Assembly: GCF_010731795.1 (NCBI RefSeq)
Contig: NZ_AP022591.1
Span: forward strand, 3,348,001-3,412,000
Length of the DNA stretch: 64,000 bases
DNA from: Mycolicibacterium celeriflavum
Lineage (GTDB): Bacteria; Actinomycetota; Actinomycetes; Mycobacteriales; Mycobacteriaceae
Direction: 5' to 3'
Positions within the stretch are counted from its first letter, which is position 1, and the number at the start of each line of letters is the position of its first letter. The notes beneath the pieces are model-generated. The model had not been told where the DNA came from, did no database searches, and was given only the letters and a program-made list of their open reading frames with translations. Shown piece after piece: positions 45,402-53,340 of the stretch. Both the position numbers and the translations under genes were made by a program.

Positions 45402-46055
45402 GTGGTGAGCGGCGCGGCCGGTGAGAAGGTCCGGGTGGTGGTGGGAGACGACCACCCGATGTTCCGCGACGGCGTGGTCCGTGCGTTGGTCTCCAGCGGT
45501 CAGATCGAGGTGGTGGCCGAGGCCGACGACGGAACAGCCGCCCTCGAGGCGATCCGAACGCACACGCCGGCGGTGGCACTGCTGGACTACCGGATGCCCG
45601 GTATGGACGGCGCCGAGGTGGCAGCCGCCGTCCTGCGAGACGAACTGCCCACCCGCGTGCTGCTGATCTCCGCCCATGACGAATCCGCGATCGTGTACCA
45701 GGCGCTGCAGAACGGCGCCGCGGGCTTTCTGCCCAAGGAGTCCAGCCGCTCCGAACTCGTCGCCGCGGTGCTCGACTGCGCCAAGGGCCGGGACGTCGTC
45801 GCACCGAGCCTGGCCGGGGGGTTGGCTGGCGAGATCCGCAGGCGCGCCGAACCGGAAGGCCCGGTGCTCAGTCCCCGCGAGCGCGAGGTGCTCCGCCTGA
45901 TCGCCTCCGGCACCAGCATCCCCGCGATGGCCAAGCAACTGTTCCTGGCGCCGTCGACGGTGAAGACCCACGTGCAGCGGCTCTACGAGAAGCTAGGGGT
46001 CAACGACCGCGGTGCCGCCGTCGCCGAGGCGATGCGCCGCAAGCTGCTGGACTGA
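45402..46055 (+). CDS. NarL/LuxR-family response regulator
   Basis: A 217-aa regulator. The receiver domain (10-125) has acidic VVVGDDHPMF, the phospho-acceptor Asp in LLDYRMPGMDG and the switch Lys in FLPKESS. The C-terminal LuxR HTH is LSPREREVLRLIASG ... STVKTHVQRLYEKLGVNDRG. It is followed 6 bp later by its histidine kinase, so the pair forms a two-component system. Targets unknown; it is not DevR or NarL by any specific motif I can see. Confidence 0.92.
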   Translation: MVSGAAGEKVRVVVGDDHPMFRDGVVRALVSSGQIEVVAEADDGTAALEAIRTHTPAVALLDYRMPGMDGAEVAAAVLRDELPTRVLLISAHDESAIVYQALQNGAAGFLPKESSRSELVAAVLDCAKGRDVVAPSLAGGLAGEIRRRAEPEGPVLSPREREVLRLIASGTSIPAMAKQLFLAPSTVKTHVQRLYEKLGVNDRGAAVAEAMRRKLLD

Positions 46056-46061
46056 CCCGCC

Positions 46062-47246
46062 GTGCTGGACCGGATCGCGAGCTTCTTCACCGCCGAACCC
46101 GTGCGCGTCACCGCGTTTCTGCGGCTGCCGCTGATCGCGCTGGTCGCCGTGCTGGTGTGGATCTGGGAGGTCGACCACTGGCTGCCCGGTGTCTACGTCG
46201 TGGTGCTCGGGGTGTGGGCCGCGGCGGCCGTGCTGTGGCTGGTGGTGATCCTGCGCGGACCGGTGCCCCGGTGGGGAGACTGGGCGTCCACCGGTGTCGA
46301 CGTGCTCGTCGTCGTGGTGTTGTGCCTGGTGTCCGGCGGTGCCACCGCGGCGCTGCTTCCGGTGTTCTTCCTGCTGCCGATCGCGGTCGCGTTCCAGGAC
46401 CGGCCGACACTGACCGCACTGCTCGGAATCGGCACTGCGCTGGGCTATCTCGCGGTGTGGATCGTGTACTCCAAACGCGACGACTCGGTGGGCCTGCCGG
46501 ATGTCGTCTACACCCAGTTCGGATTCCTGCTGTGGTCCGCGGTGGCGACGACCGCGCTGTGCGCGGTGCTGGTGCGCCGACAGGCCCGCGTGATCAAACT
46601 CCAGGGTGTGCGGCGTCAGCTGGTGTCCGAGGCGATGCACGCCGACGAACGGCACAACCGGGAGGTCGCCGAGCACCTGCACGACGGACCGCTGCAGACG
46701 CTGCTCGCCGCGCGTCTCGACCTCGACGAGGTCCGGGAACGCGCCGACGACCCCGCACTCGACACGGTGCACACCGCGCTGCAGCAGACGGCTGCGGCGC
46801 TGCGCTCCACCGTGACCGAGCTGCACCCGCAGGTGCTCGCCCAGCTCGGTCTGATGCCGGCGATACGGGAGCTGTTGCGGCAGTTCGAGTCTCGTGGCGA
46901 CTACGTGATCGAGGCCGATCTCGACGATGTGGGTAAGCCAGAGTCGCAGCAGCTGCTGTACCGGGCGGCGCGCGAACTGCTCGCCAACATCCACAAGCAC
47001 GCCCGAGCGACGGTGGTGCGGGTCGGGTTGTCGCGCCAAGGGGACCGGATCGTGTTGACCGTCGCCGATGACGGCAAGGGCTTCGATCCGGCGACGGTCG
47101 AGCAGTACGTCGCCGACGGCCATATCGGGCTGGGGTCGCTGCTGGCCCGGTTCGACGCGATGGGCGGGTCGATGCACATCAATTCCATGACCGGCCACGG
47201 CACCCAGGTGACCGTCACGTCACCACCATCCGGCGAGCAGACGTGA
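46062..47246 (+). CDS. NarX-type sensor histidine kinase
   Basis: A 394-aa kinase. About five hydrophobic segments fill residues 20-170 (TAFLRLPLIALVAVLVWIWE onward), with no large extracytoplasmic domain, so it probably senses within or near the membrane. The HisKA_3 box HNREVAEHLHDGPLQTLLAA has the phospho-acceptor His. The ATPase has AARELLANIHKHARA (N-box), VADDGKGFDP and HIGLGSLLARFDAMGG. Partner of the preceding response regulator. Confidence 0.92.
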   Translation: MLDRIASFFTAEPVRVTAFLRLPLIALVAVLVWIWEVDHWLPGVYVVVLGVWAAAAVLWLVVILRGPVPRWGDWASTGVDVLVVVVLCLVSGGATAALLPVFFLLPIAVAFQDRPTLTALLGIGTALGYLAVWIVYSKRDDSVGLPDVVYTQFGFLLWSAVATTALCAVLVRRQARVIKLQGVRRQLVSEAMHADERHNREVAEHLHDGPLQTLLAARLDLDEVRERADDPALDTVHTALQQTAAALRSTVTELHPQVLAQLGLMPAIRELLRQFESRGDYVIEADLDDVGKPESQQLLYRAARELLANIHKHARATVVRVGLSRQGDRIVLTVADDGKGFDPATVEQYVADGHIGLGSLLARFDAMGGSMHINSMTGHGTQVTVTSPPSGEQT

Positions 47247-47294
47247 AATGTCCTGATTTGTTAGGTTTTCGGTGCACTTCCCGACGGGACGCGC

Positions 47295-48437
47295 TCAAGT
47301 CGTGAGGCCGCGGGCGATGACCAGGCGCTGAATCTGGTTCGTGCCCTCGAAGATCTGGGTGATCTTGGCTTCCCGCATGTACCGCTCGACGCGGTAATCG
47401 CGGGTGTAGCCGGCGCCGCCGAACACCTGGACCGCGTCGGTGGTGACCTTCATCGCGGCGTCGGTCGCGACGAGCTTGGCCACGCTGGCCTGTTGCGAGT
47501 AGTCCCGCCCGGCGTCGCGTCGACGGGCGGCGTCCAGGTACGTCGCGCGCGCACTTGCCACCGCGGCAGCCATGTCGGCCAGCAGGAACCCCAGCCCCTG
47601 ATGGTCGATGATCCTGCGGCCGAACGTCGTTCGTTCGTTGGCATAGGCGACGGCCTCGTCGAGCGCAGCCTGTGCCAGGCCGGTGGCGACGGCGGCGATG
47701 CCCAACCGTCCGGAATCCAGTGCGGAGAAGGCGATCTGCAGACCCTGGCCCTCCGCGCCGATCAACCGCTCGGCATCCAGGTGGGCATCGGAGTAGAACG
47801 CCGAGGTGGTCGGGATCGCGTGCAGGCCCATCTTCTCTTCGGGCTTGCCGAAGCTCAGCCCGGGCAGGTCGCCGGGCACCAGGAAGCACGAAATCCCGCG
47901 GGAGCCTTCGCCCGTCCGCGCGAACAGCGTGTAGAAGTCGGCGCGCCCACCGTGGGTGATCCACGACTTCGAGCCGTTGAGCACATAACCGCCGCCATCG
48001 GCCTTGGCCGCGGCGCAGCGCAGCGCGGCGGCGTCCGACCCGGCCTGCGGTTCGGACAGGCTGTAGGCGCCGATCTGCTCGCCCGACAGCATCCCCGGCA
48101 GCCACCTGTGCTTCTGCTCGTCGGTGCCGAACATCAGCAGCGGATGCGACGACAGGCTGTGCACGCTGACCGCGACCGCGACCGCCGCCCAGCGCGCGGC
48201 CAGTTCCTCGAGCACCTGTAGATAGACCTCGAACGGTTGGCCGCCGCCGCCCCACTCCTCGGGCTGCGGCAGGCTCAGCAATCCGGCCGCGCCCAACTGG
48301 GCCATCACCCCTTCCGGATAGCGCTCGGTCTTCTCGTGATCGTCGACGATCGGGTCGAGCACCTTGTCGGCGACGTCGCGGGTGAGCGCGATCAGGTCTT
48401 CGGCGTCCCGGGTGGGTAGCAGCCGGTCGACAGCCAT
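47295..48437 (-). CDS. Acyl-CoA dehydrogenase family protein
   Basis: A 380-aa acyl-CoA dehydrogenase of standard length. Blocks: LGAAGLLSLPQPEEWGG, YSLSEPQAGSDAAALRCAA, INGSKSWITHGG-like LNGSKSWITHGGRADFYTLF, and catalytic Glu in ITQIFEGTNQIQRLVIARGL. The start at 48437 (MAVDRLLPTRDAEDLIALT) has AGGGGAGG about 7 nt upstream; an in-frame ATG at 48467 is a weaker choice. It is downstream of the DUF4436 gene on the same strand. Substrate unknown. Confidence 0.9.
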   Translation of the reverse strand: MAVDRLLPTRDAEDLIALTRDVADKVLDPIVDDHEKTERYPEGVMAQLGAAGLLSLPQPEEWGGGGQPFEVYLQVLEELAARWAAVAVAVSVHSLSSHPLLMFGTDEQKHRWLPGMLSGEQIGAYSLSEPQAGSDAAALRCAAAKADGGGYVLNGSKSWITHGGRADFYTLFARTGEGSRGISCFLVPGDLPGLSFGKPEEKMGLHAIPTTSAFYSDAHLDAERLIGAEGQGLQIAFSALDSGRLGIAAVATGLAQAALDEAVAYANERTTFGRRIIDHQGLGFLLADMAAAVASARATYLDAARRRDAGRDYSQQASVAKLVATDAAMKVTTDAVQVFGGAGYTRDYRVERYMREAKITQIFEGTNQIQRLVIARGLTT

Positions 48438-48487
48438 CCGTTGGCCTCCCCTGGTTGTGCTGGTCAACTAACCGATCAAACTAATGG

Positions 48488-49384
48488 TCAGTCGCTGCGC
48501 CTCCACCAGGCGGTGAAGTACAGAACCATCGCCCCGGTCAACGCGAGCAGCACCCACAACACCAGGATCTGGTCGATCCATGCGCCGGGCGGCGGTGCGC
48601 CGGGCATGAAGTTCCGGATCGGGATGATCGCGAACAAACTCGCGGCGTACCACGTACCGAACGGCGGGAGGAAGTTCTTCCGTCCACGCAGCATCTCGAT
48701 CGAGACGAACAGAGCCAGCGCGGGCAGCGTGATGAGCACCAGGCACAGGCCGACGTCGAAGGCGAGCGGGCCCCGCGCTCGAGTCAACGTCACCGTCTCG
48801 TAGTCGCCGTCGCCGGCCGACTGGGTCGCCGGGCCGCTGCGTGTGCTGGTGATGTCCCAGCCGTCGAGACCACCCGTCACCACCACCCGGGCGGGCTCGA
48901 ACTGGCGGTCGTCGCCGGTCCCGACGAGCAGGTCGGCCCCGAGAGCCCCGACCGTGTACGAGTCGAACGGCCACTTGTCCGGATCACCGGTGGCGGTGAT
49001 CGTCGTGCTCACCTCCGCAGGCAACTGACCCTTGGGTGTCCTCAGATCATCGATGCCGAGATTGACCTCGTTCATGAACAGCCGCACCGCAATGTCGGTG
49101 TTGACCACATTGAGGTCGGCGTTCATATGGTCATCGGAGGGGAAGACAACTACTTTGACGTCCACCTCGTTGCCGACGGTGCGCAGCGCCCCCAAGGTCA
49201 CCTGCACGATCGTGTCGCTGTCCTCGCCGAGATCCGGTGGCCCCAGCGACCTGGCCGAACCGGAGACGTAGTGATAGCCGACCAGCGACCCGGCGTAAAC
49301 CACGAGGATGATCAGCACCGTGCCGATACTGGCCAGCCGGCCACGCGTGCTACCGCGAGTTTTCGGCGGTTCGTCTTGTGGCAC
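48488..49384 (-). CDS. DUF4436 membrane protein
   Basis: A 298-aa protein with one N-terminal membrane helix (IGTVLIILVVYAGSLVGYHY), an extracytoplasmic beta-rich region with the DPDKWPFDSYTVGALGADLL block, and three C-terminal helices (GLCLVLITLPALALFVSIEM; LFAIIPIRNFMPG; ILVLWVLLALTGAMVLYF). This is the architecture of the DUF4436 family, abundant in mycobacteria and of unknown function. A following acyl-CoA dehydrogenase gene on the same strand is separated by about 50 bp. Confidence 0.85.
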   Translation of the reverse strand: MPQDEPPKTRGSTRGRLASIGTVLIILVVYAGSLVGYHYVSGSARSLGPPDLGEDSDTIVQVTLGALRTVGNEVDVKVVVFPSDDHMNADLNVVNTDIAVRLFMNEVNLGIDDLRTPKGQLPAEVSTTITATGDPDKWPFDSYTVGALGADLLVGTGDDRQFEPARVVVTGGLDGWDITSTRSGPATQSAGDGDYETVTLTRARGPLAFDVGLCLVLITLPALALFVSIEMLRGRKNFLPPFGTWYAASLFAIIPIRNFMPGAPPPGAWIDQILVLWVLLALTGAMVLYFTAWWRRSD

Positions 49385-49497
49385 GGACGGGATGCTAGTT
49401 CCACCAGCGGTTCGACCGCCGCGCCTTGCCGATAGAAATCCGCGACGCCCCGTACCGATTTAGCTGTGACCAGCGGTAGCGGTTAAGGTGTTCCGTC

Positions 49498-50634
49498 ATG
49501 ACGCAGACGACGGATGCGGACGTCGCCGGTCGCGCGGCTCCGACGGTCGGGGTGGTGCGCGAATCCGGCTCCGACGAGCGCCGCGTCGCGCTGGTACCGA
49601 AGGCGGTGGCGTCGCTGGTGAACAGCGGTGTGGCCGTCGTGGTGGAATCCGGCGCGGGCGAGCGGGCCCTTCTCTCCGACGACCTCTACACCGACGCGGG
49701 CGCGACGATCGGCGACGCCTGGGCGGCCGACGTGGTGGTGAAGGTGGCGCCCCCGACCGCCGACGAGGTGGGCAAGCTCAAGTCCGGCCAGACGCTGATC
49801 GGGTTCCTCGCCCCGCGCAACTCCGACAACCAGATCGCCGCGCTCGAGGCCGCGGGCGTGCAGGCGTTCGCCGTCGAGGCGATCCCGCGCATCTCCCGCG
49901 CGCAAGTGATGGACGCGCTGTCTTCGCAAGCCAACGTCGCCGGCTACAAGGCGGTGCTGCTGGCGGCGTCGGAGTCGACGCGCTTCTTCCCGATGCTGAC
50001 CACGGCCGCGGGCACCGTGAAGCCGGCGTCGGTGCTGGTGCTGGGCGTCGGAGTGGCAGGGCTGCAGGCGTTGGCCACCGCCAAGCGACTCGGGGCGCGC
50101 ACCACCGGCTACGACGTGCGCCCGGAGGTGGCCGATCAGGTCCGTTCGGTCGGCGCGCAATGGTTGAGCTTCGGCGCCGAAGACATAGCGGCCGCCGGCG
50201 AGGGGGGCTACGCCCGCGAGTTGTCCGAGGAGGAACGCGCCCAGCAACAGAAGGAGCTGGAGCGGGCGATCACCGGGTTCGACGTGGTGATCACCACCGC
50301 GCTGGTGCCCGGCCGCCCGGCGCCGCGGTTGGTGACCGCCGCCGCGGTCGAGGGCATGAAGCCGGGCAGCGTGGTCGTCGACCTCGCCGGTGAGACCGGC
50401 GGCAACTGTGAGCTCACCGAGCCCGGGCAGACCGTCGTCCGCCACGGCGTCACCATCGCCTCGCCGCTGAACCTGCCGGCGACCATGCCCGAGCACGCCA
50501 GCGAGCTGTACTCGAAGAATTTGACCTCGCTGCTGGATCTGTTGATCACCGATGGTGCGTTGGCACCCGATTTCGACGACGAGGTCGTGGCGGCCTCCTG
50601 CGTCACCCGCACCGCGAGCGGTGCAGAAAGCTAG
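49498..50634 (+). CDS. pntAa: NAD(P) transhydrogenase alpha subunit, part 1 (PntAa)
   Basis: A 378-aa NAD-binding domain I of proton-translocating transhydrogenase, which exchanges hydride between NADH and NADP+ using the proton gradient. Motifs: VGVVRESGSDERRVALVPK, SSQANVAGYKAVLLAA, the Rossmann VLVLGVGVAGLQALATAKRL, and TTALVPGRPAPRLVTAAAVE. The alpha subunit is split in mycobacteria; the membrane part is the next gene, 9 bp on. In order it corresponds to Rv0155. Confidence 0.95.
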   Translation: MTQTTDADVAGRAAPTVGVVRESGSDERRVALVPKAVASLVNSGVAVVVESGAGERALLSDDLYTDAGATIGDAWAADVVVKVAPPTADEVGKLKSGQTLIGFLAPRNSDNQIAALEAAGVQAFAVEAIPRISRAQVMDALSSQANVAGYKAVLLAASESTRFFPMLTTAAGTVKPASVLVLGVGVAGLQALATAKRLGARTTGYDVRPEVADQVRSVGAQWLSFGAEDIAAAGEGGYARELSEEERAQQQKELERAITGFDVVITTALVPGRPAPRLVTAAAVEGMKPGSVVVDLAGETGGNCELTEPGQTVVRHGVTIASPLNLPATMPEHASELYSKNLTSLLDLLITDGALAPDFDDEVVAASCVTRTASGAES

Positions 50635-50643
50635 AGGGCATAG

Positions 50644-50970
50644 ATGTACGACAACCTGCTGGCCAATCTCGCGATCCTGGTGCTCGCCGGGTTCGTCGGG
50701 TTCGCCGTGATCTCCAAGGTGCCCAACACCTTGCACACGCCGTTGATGTCGGGCACCAACGCCATCCACGGCATCGTCGTGCTCGGCGCGCTGATCGTGC
50801 TGGGCGACCTGCCCGCCGACGCGCACTGGGGAGTCCGGATCATCGCGTTCGTCGCGCTGATCTTCGGCACCCTCAACGTGATCGGCGGCTTCCTGGTTAC
50901 CGACCGGATGCTGGGGATGTTCAAGTCCCGCAGGCCCGAACCCAAAGCTGTTGAGGCGGCTGACAAGTGA
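50644..50970 (+). CDS. pntAb: NAD(P) transhydrogenase alpha subunit, part 2 (PntAb)
   Basis: A 108-aa membrane protein with three hydrophobic helices (LANLAILVLAGFVGFAVI; HGIVVLGALIVLG; IIAFVALIFGTLNVIGGFLV) and the family motif KVPNTLHTPLMSGTNAIHG. It supplies part of the proton channel. It ends overlapping the pntB start by 4 bp. Confidence 0.94.
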   Translation: MYDNLLANLAILVLAGFVGFAVISKVPNTLHTPLMSGTNAIHGIVVLGALIVLGDLPADAHWGVRIIAFVALIFGTLNVIGGFLVTDRMLGMFKSRRPEPKAVEAADK

Positions 50971-52400
50971 ACTATCTCGTCACCGTCCTCTACATCCTCG
51001 CGTTCTCCCTCTTCATTCTCGGGCTGTCCGGGCTGACCGGACCGAAGACGGCGGTGCGTGGCAACTGGATCGCCGCCACCGGTATGGCCATCGCCGTGGT
51101 CGCGACGCTGATCAAGGTGCGCGACACCGCGTCGATCAACTGGATCCTCATCGTCGCCGGGCTGGCGCTGGGAGTGATTCTCGGTGTGCCGCCGGCCAAG
51201 AAGACCAAGATGACCGCGATGCCGCAATTGGTCGCGCTGTTCAACGGCGTCGGTGGCGGCACCGTCGCGTTGATCGCGTGGTCGGAGTTCATCGAGACCG
51301 ACGGCTTCGCACACTTCACGCCCGATCAGCACCCGACGGTCGCGTTGGTGGCCGGGTCACTGTTCGCCGCGATCATCGGTTCGGTGTCGTTCTGGGGCTC
51401 ACTGGTGGCGTTCCTGAAGCTGCAGGAGTCGATTCCCAAGAACGTCGAGAAGCGACTTGTCGCCTCCGCCAAGCTGTTTCAGGCCGCCAACGTGCTGCTG
51501 CTGCTCGGTGCGACGGCCGCCGCGATCTACATCGGGCTGAACGCCGGTGCAGGCAGCCCGGGTTGGACGATCATGGTGGTGCTCGCGCTGGCCGGCCTGA
51601 TGGGCCTGTTCGTGGTGTTCCCGATCGGCGGCGCCGACATGCCGGTGGTCATCTCACTGCTCAATGCGTTGACCGGATTATCAGCCGCGGCAGCGGGGTT
51701 GGCGTTGAACAACACCGCGATGATCGTCGCGGGCATGATCGTCGGCGCGTCCGGTTCGATACTGACCAACCTGATGGCCGTGGCGATGAACCGCTCCATT
51801 CCGGCGATCGTGTTCGGCTCCTTCGGCGGCGGCGCCGCCGCCGTGGCCGGTCCGGACGGCGACCAGGGCACCGTCAAGTCGACCTCCGCCGCGGACGCCG
51901 CGATCCAGATGGCCTACGCCAACCAGGTGATCGTGGTCCCCGGCTACGGATTGGCCGTCGCGCAGGCCCAGCACACCGTCAAGGAGATGGCCGACCTGCT
52001 GGAATCCAAAGGCGTGGAAGTGAAGTACGCCATCCATCCCGTCGCAGGCCGCATGCCGGGGCACATGAACGTGCTGCTGGCCGAGGCCGACGTCGAGTAC
52101 GACACGATGAAGGAGATGGACGACATCAACGGCGAGTTCGGCCGCACCGACGTCACATTGGTCATCGGCGCCAACGACGTCACCAACCCGGCGGCGCGCA
52201 ACGATCCGAGTTCCCCGATTCACGGCATGCCGATTCTCAACGTCGACGAGTCGCGGTCGGTCATCGTGCTCAAGCGGTCGATGAACGCAGGTTACGCCGG
52301 CATCGAGAATCCGCTGTTCTTCCTCGACCAGACCTCCATGCTGTTCGGCGACGCCAAGAAGTCCGTCACCTCGGTGATCGAGGAACTAAAAGCGCTGTAG
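50967..52400 (+). CDS. pntB: NAD(P) transhydrogenase beta subunit (PntB)
   Basis: A 477-aa protein with 8-9 membrane helices, then the soluble NADP-binding domain III from about residue 300. Motifs: MPQLVALFNGVGGGTVALIA, FGSFGGGAAAV, VIVVPGYGLAVAQAQHTVKE, MPGHMNVLLAEADVEYD and TLVIGANDVTNPAARNDPSS. Completes the pntAa-pntAb-pntB operon (Rv0155-Rv0157 order), which balances NADPH and NADH pools. Confidence 0.96.
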   Translation: MNYLVTVLYILAFSLFILGLSGLTGPKTAVRGNWIAATGMAIAVVATLIKVRDTASINWILIVAGLALGVILGVPPAKKTKMTAMPQLVALFNGVGGGTVALIAWSEFIETDGFAHFTPDQHPTVALVAGSLFAAIIGSVSFWGSLVAFLKLQESIPKNVEKRLVASAKLFQAANVLLLLGATAAAIYIGLNAGAGSPGWTIMVVLALAGLMGLFVVFPIGGADMPVVISLLNALTGLSAAAAGLALNNTAMIVAGMIVGASGSILTNLMAVAMNRSIPAIVFGSFGGGAAAVAGPDGDQGTVKSTSAADAAIQMAYANQVIVVPGYGLAVAQAQHTVKEMADLLESKGVEVKYAIHPVAGRMPGHMNVLLAEADVEYDTMKEMDDINGEFGRTDVTLVIGANDVTNPAARNDPSSPIHGMPILNVDESRSVIVLKRSMNAGYAGIENPLFFLDQTSMLFGDAKKSVTSVIEELKAL

Positions 52401-52408
52401 GCGCCGCC

Positions 52409-52519
52409 TCAGACCGGCGGGTAGGCGGGTGGCGGGTAGACGCCGCGGAGGATCCAGGCGAACCAGTTCACTCCGTATTCCAGCTCGTCGCTCGCGTCAT
52501 AGTCCGGGTTCGGATCCAT
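52409..52519 (-). CDS. 36-aa conserved small protein (Rv0157A-like)
   Basis: A short ORF on the minus strand: MDPNPDYDASDELEYGVNWF, then AWILRGVYPP, then PAYPPV. GAGAGGTG lies 5 nt before the ATG, an excellent ribosome site for such a short frame. Its place between pntB and a TetR gene, on the reverse strand, equals that of the small annotated gene Rv0157A in M. tuberculosis, as I recall it. Aromatic/Pro-rich with an acidic N-terminus. Function unknown. Confidence 0.65.
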   Translation of the reverse strand: MDPNPDYDASDELEYGVNWFAWILRGVYPPPAYPPV

Positions 52520-52602
52520 GTGGTCACCTCTCGAGTCCGGCTGGTTATGTCCGAAGTCTAGACCCGGTGTGCGGCCCGCGACACCCCCAACACCTACACT
52601 TC

Positions 52603-52619
52603 CAACCAGTTGATTGACA
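52603..52619 (+). promoter_or_regulatory. Palindrome plus -35-like box upstream of the TetR gene
   Basis: The palindrome CAACCAGTTG (52603-52612) is immediately followed by a consensus -35 hexamer TTGACA (52614-52619) in the gap between the small ORF and the TetR gene. The nearest -10-like string, CATAAA at 52641, is 21 nt away, too far for a standard sigma-A promoter, so the promoter call is weak. The palindrome may be an autoregulatory operator. Confidence 0.35.
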
Positions 52620-52656
52620 CCCCGCTGACGTTCGGCCCAGCATAAAGTGAGTCGCC

Positions 52657-53340
52657 ATGCCCTCTTCGGAAGCCCTCCCTCCGAACGGGAGGACCCGTCG
52701 CGATGAGTTGTTGGCCGTCGCCACCAAGCTCTTCGCCGCTCGCGGCTACCACGGCACCCGGATGGACGACGTCGCCGACGCGGTCGGCCTGAACAAGGCG
52801 ACCGTCTACCACTACTACGCGAGCAAGTCGCTGATCCTCTACGACATCTACAAGGGCGCCGCCGACTTCACGGTCGACGCGCTGCACGACGATCCGTCGG
52901 CATCGGCACGCGAGACGATTTACCACTTCACGCGGCGGTTGCTGGTCGGCATCGCCAGCGACATCGAGCGCGCGGCCGTGTACTTCCAGGAGGGCCCGTA
53001 CATCAGCGAGTGGTTCACCGAGGACCAGGTGGCCTACATCCGCGAGAAGGAAACCCAGGTCTACGAGCATGTTCGCGACGTCATCGACCGCGGCATCGCC
53101 AGCGGCGAGTTCCACGACTGCGACTCCCACGTGCTGGCGCTGGGCTACATCGGGATGACGCTGGGTGCCTATCGCTGGTTGCGGCCGCACGGCAGGCGGA
53201 CGGCGCAGGAGATAGCCGTCGAGTTCAGCAAGGCGCTGTTGCGCGGCTTGATCCGCGACGAGTCGGTGCGCACGGAGTCGCCGTTGGGCATCGAGGTCGA
53301 CGCGCTGCCCGGCGAACCGGACGCGGCCACCGCACCGTGA
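52657..53340 (+). CDS. TetR family regulator (Rv0158-like)
   Basis: A 227-aa repressor. HTH region: RDELLAVATKLFAARGYHGT, then DVADAVGLNKATVYHYYASK, very standard TetR. The C-terminal domain is of the TetR_C_33/FadR-like kind (AVYFQEGPYISEWFTEDQVA). It overlaps the following acyl-CoA dehydrogenase gene by 4 bp (GTGA), so regulator and enzyme are co-translated and probably functionally linked. Confidence 0.93.
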   Translation: MPSSEALPPNGRTRRDELLAVATKLFAARGYHGTRMDDVADAVGLNKATVYHYYASKSLILYDIYKGAADFTVDALHDDPSASARETIYHFTRRLLVGIASDIERAAVYFQEGPYISEWFTEDQVAYIREKETQVYEHVRDVIDRGIASGEFHDCDSHVLALGYIGMTLGAYRWLRPHGRRTAQEIAVEFSKALLRGLIRDESVRTESPLGIEVDALPGEPDAATAP

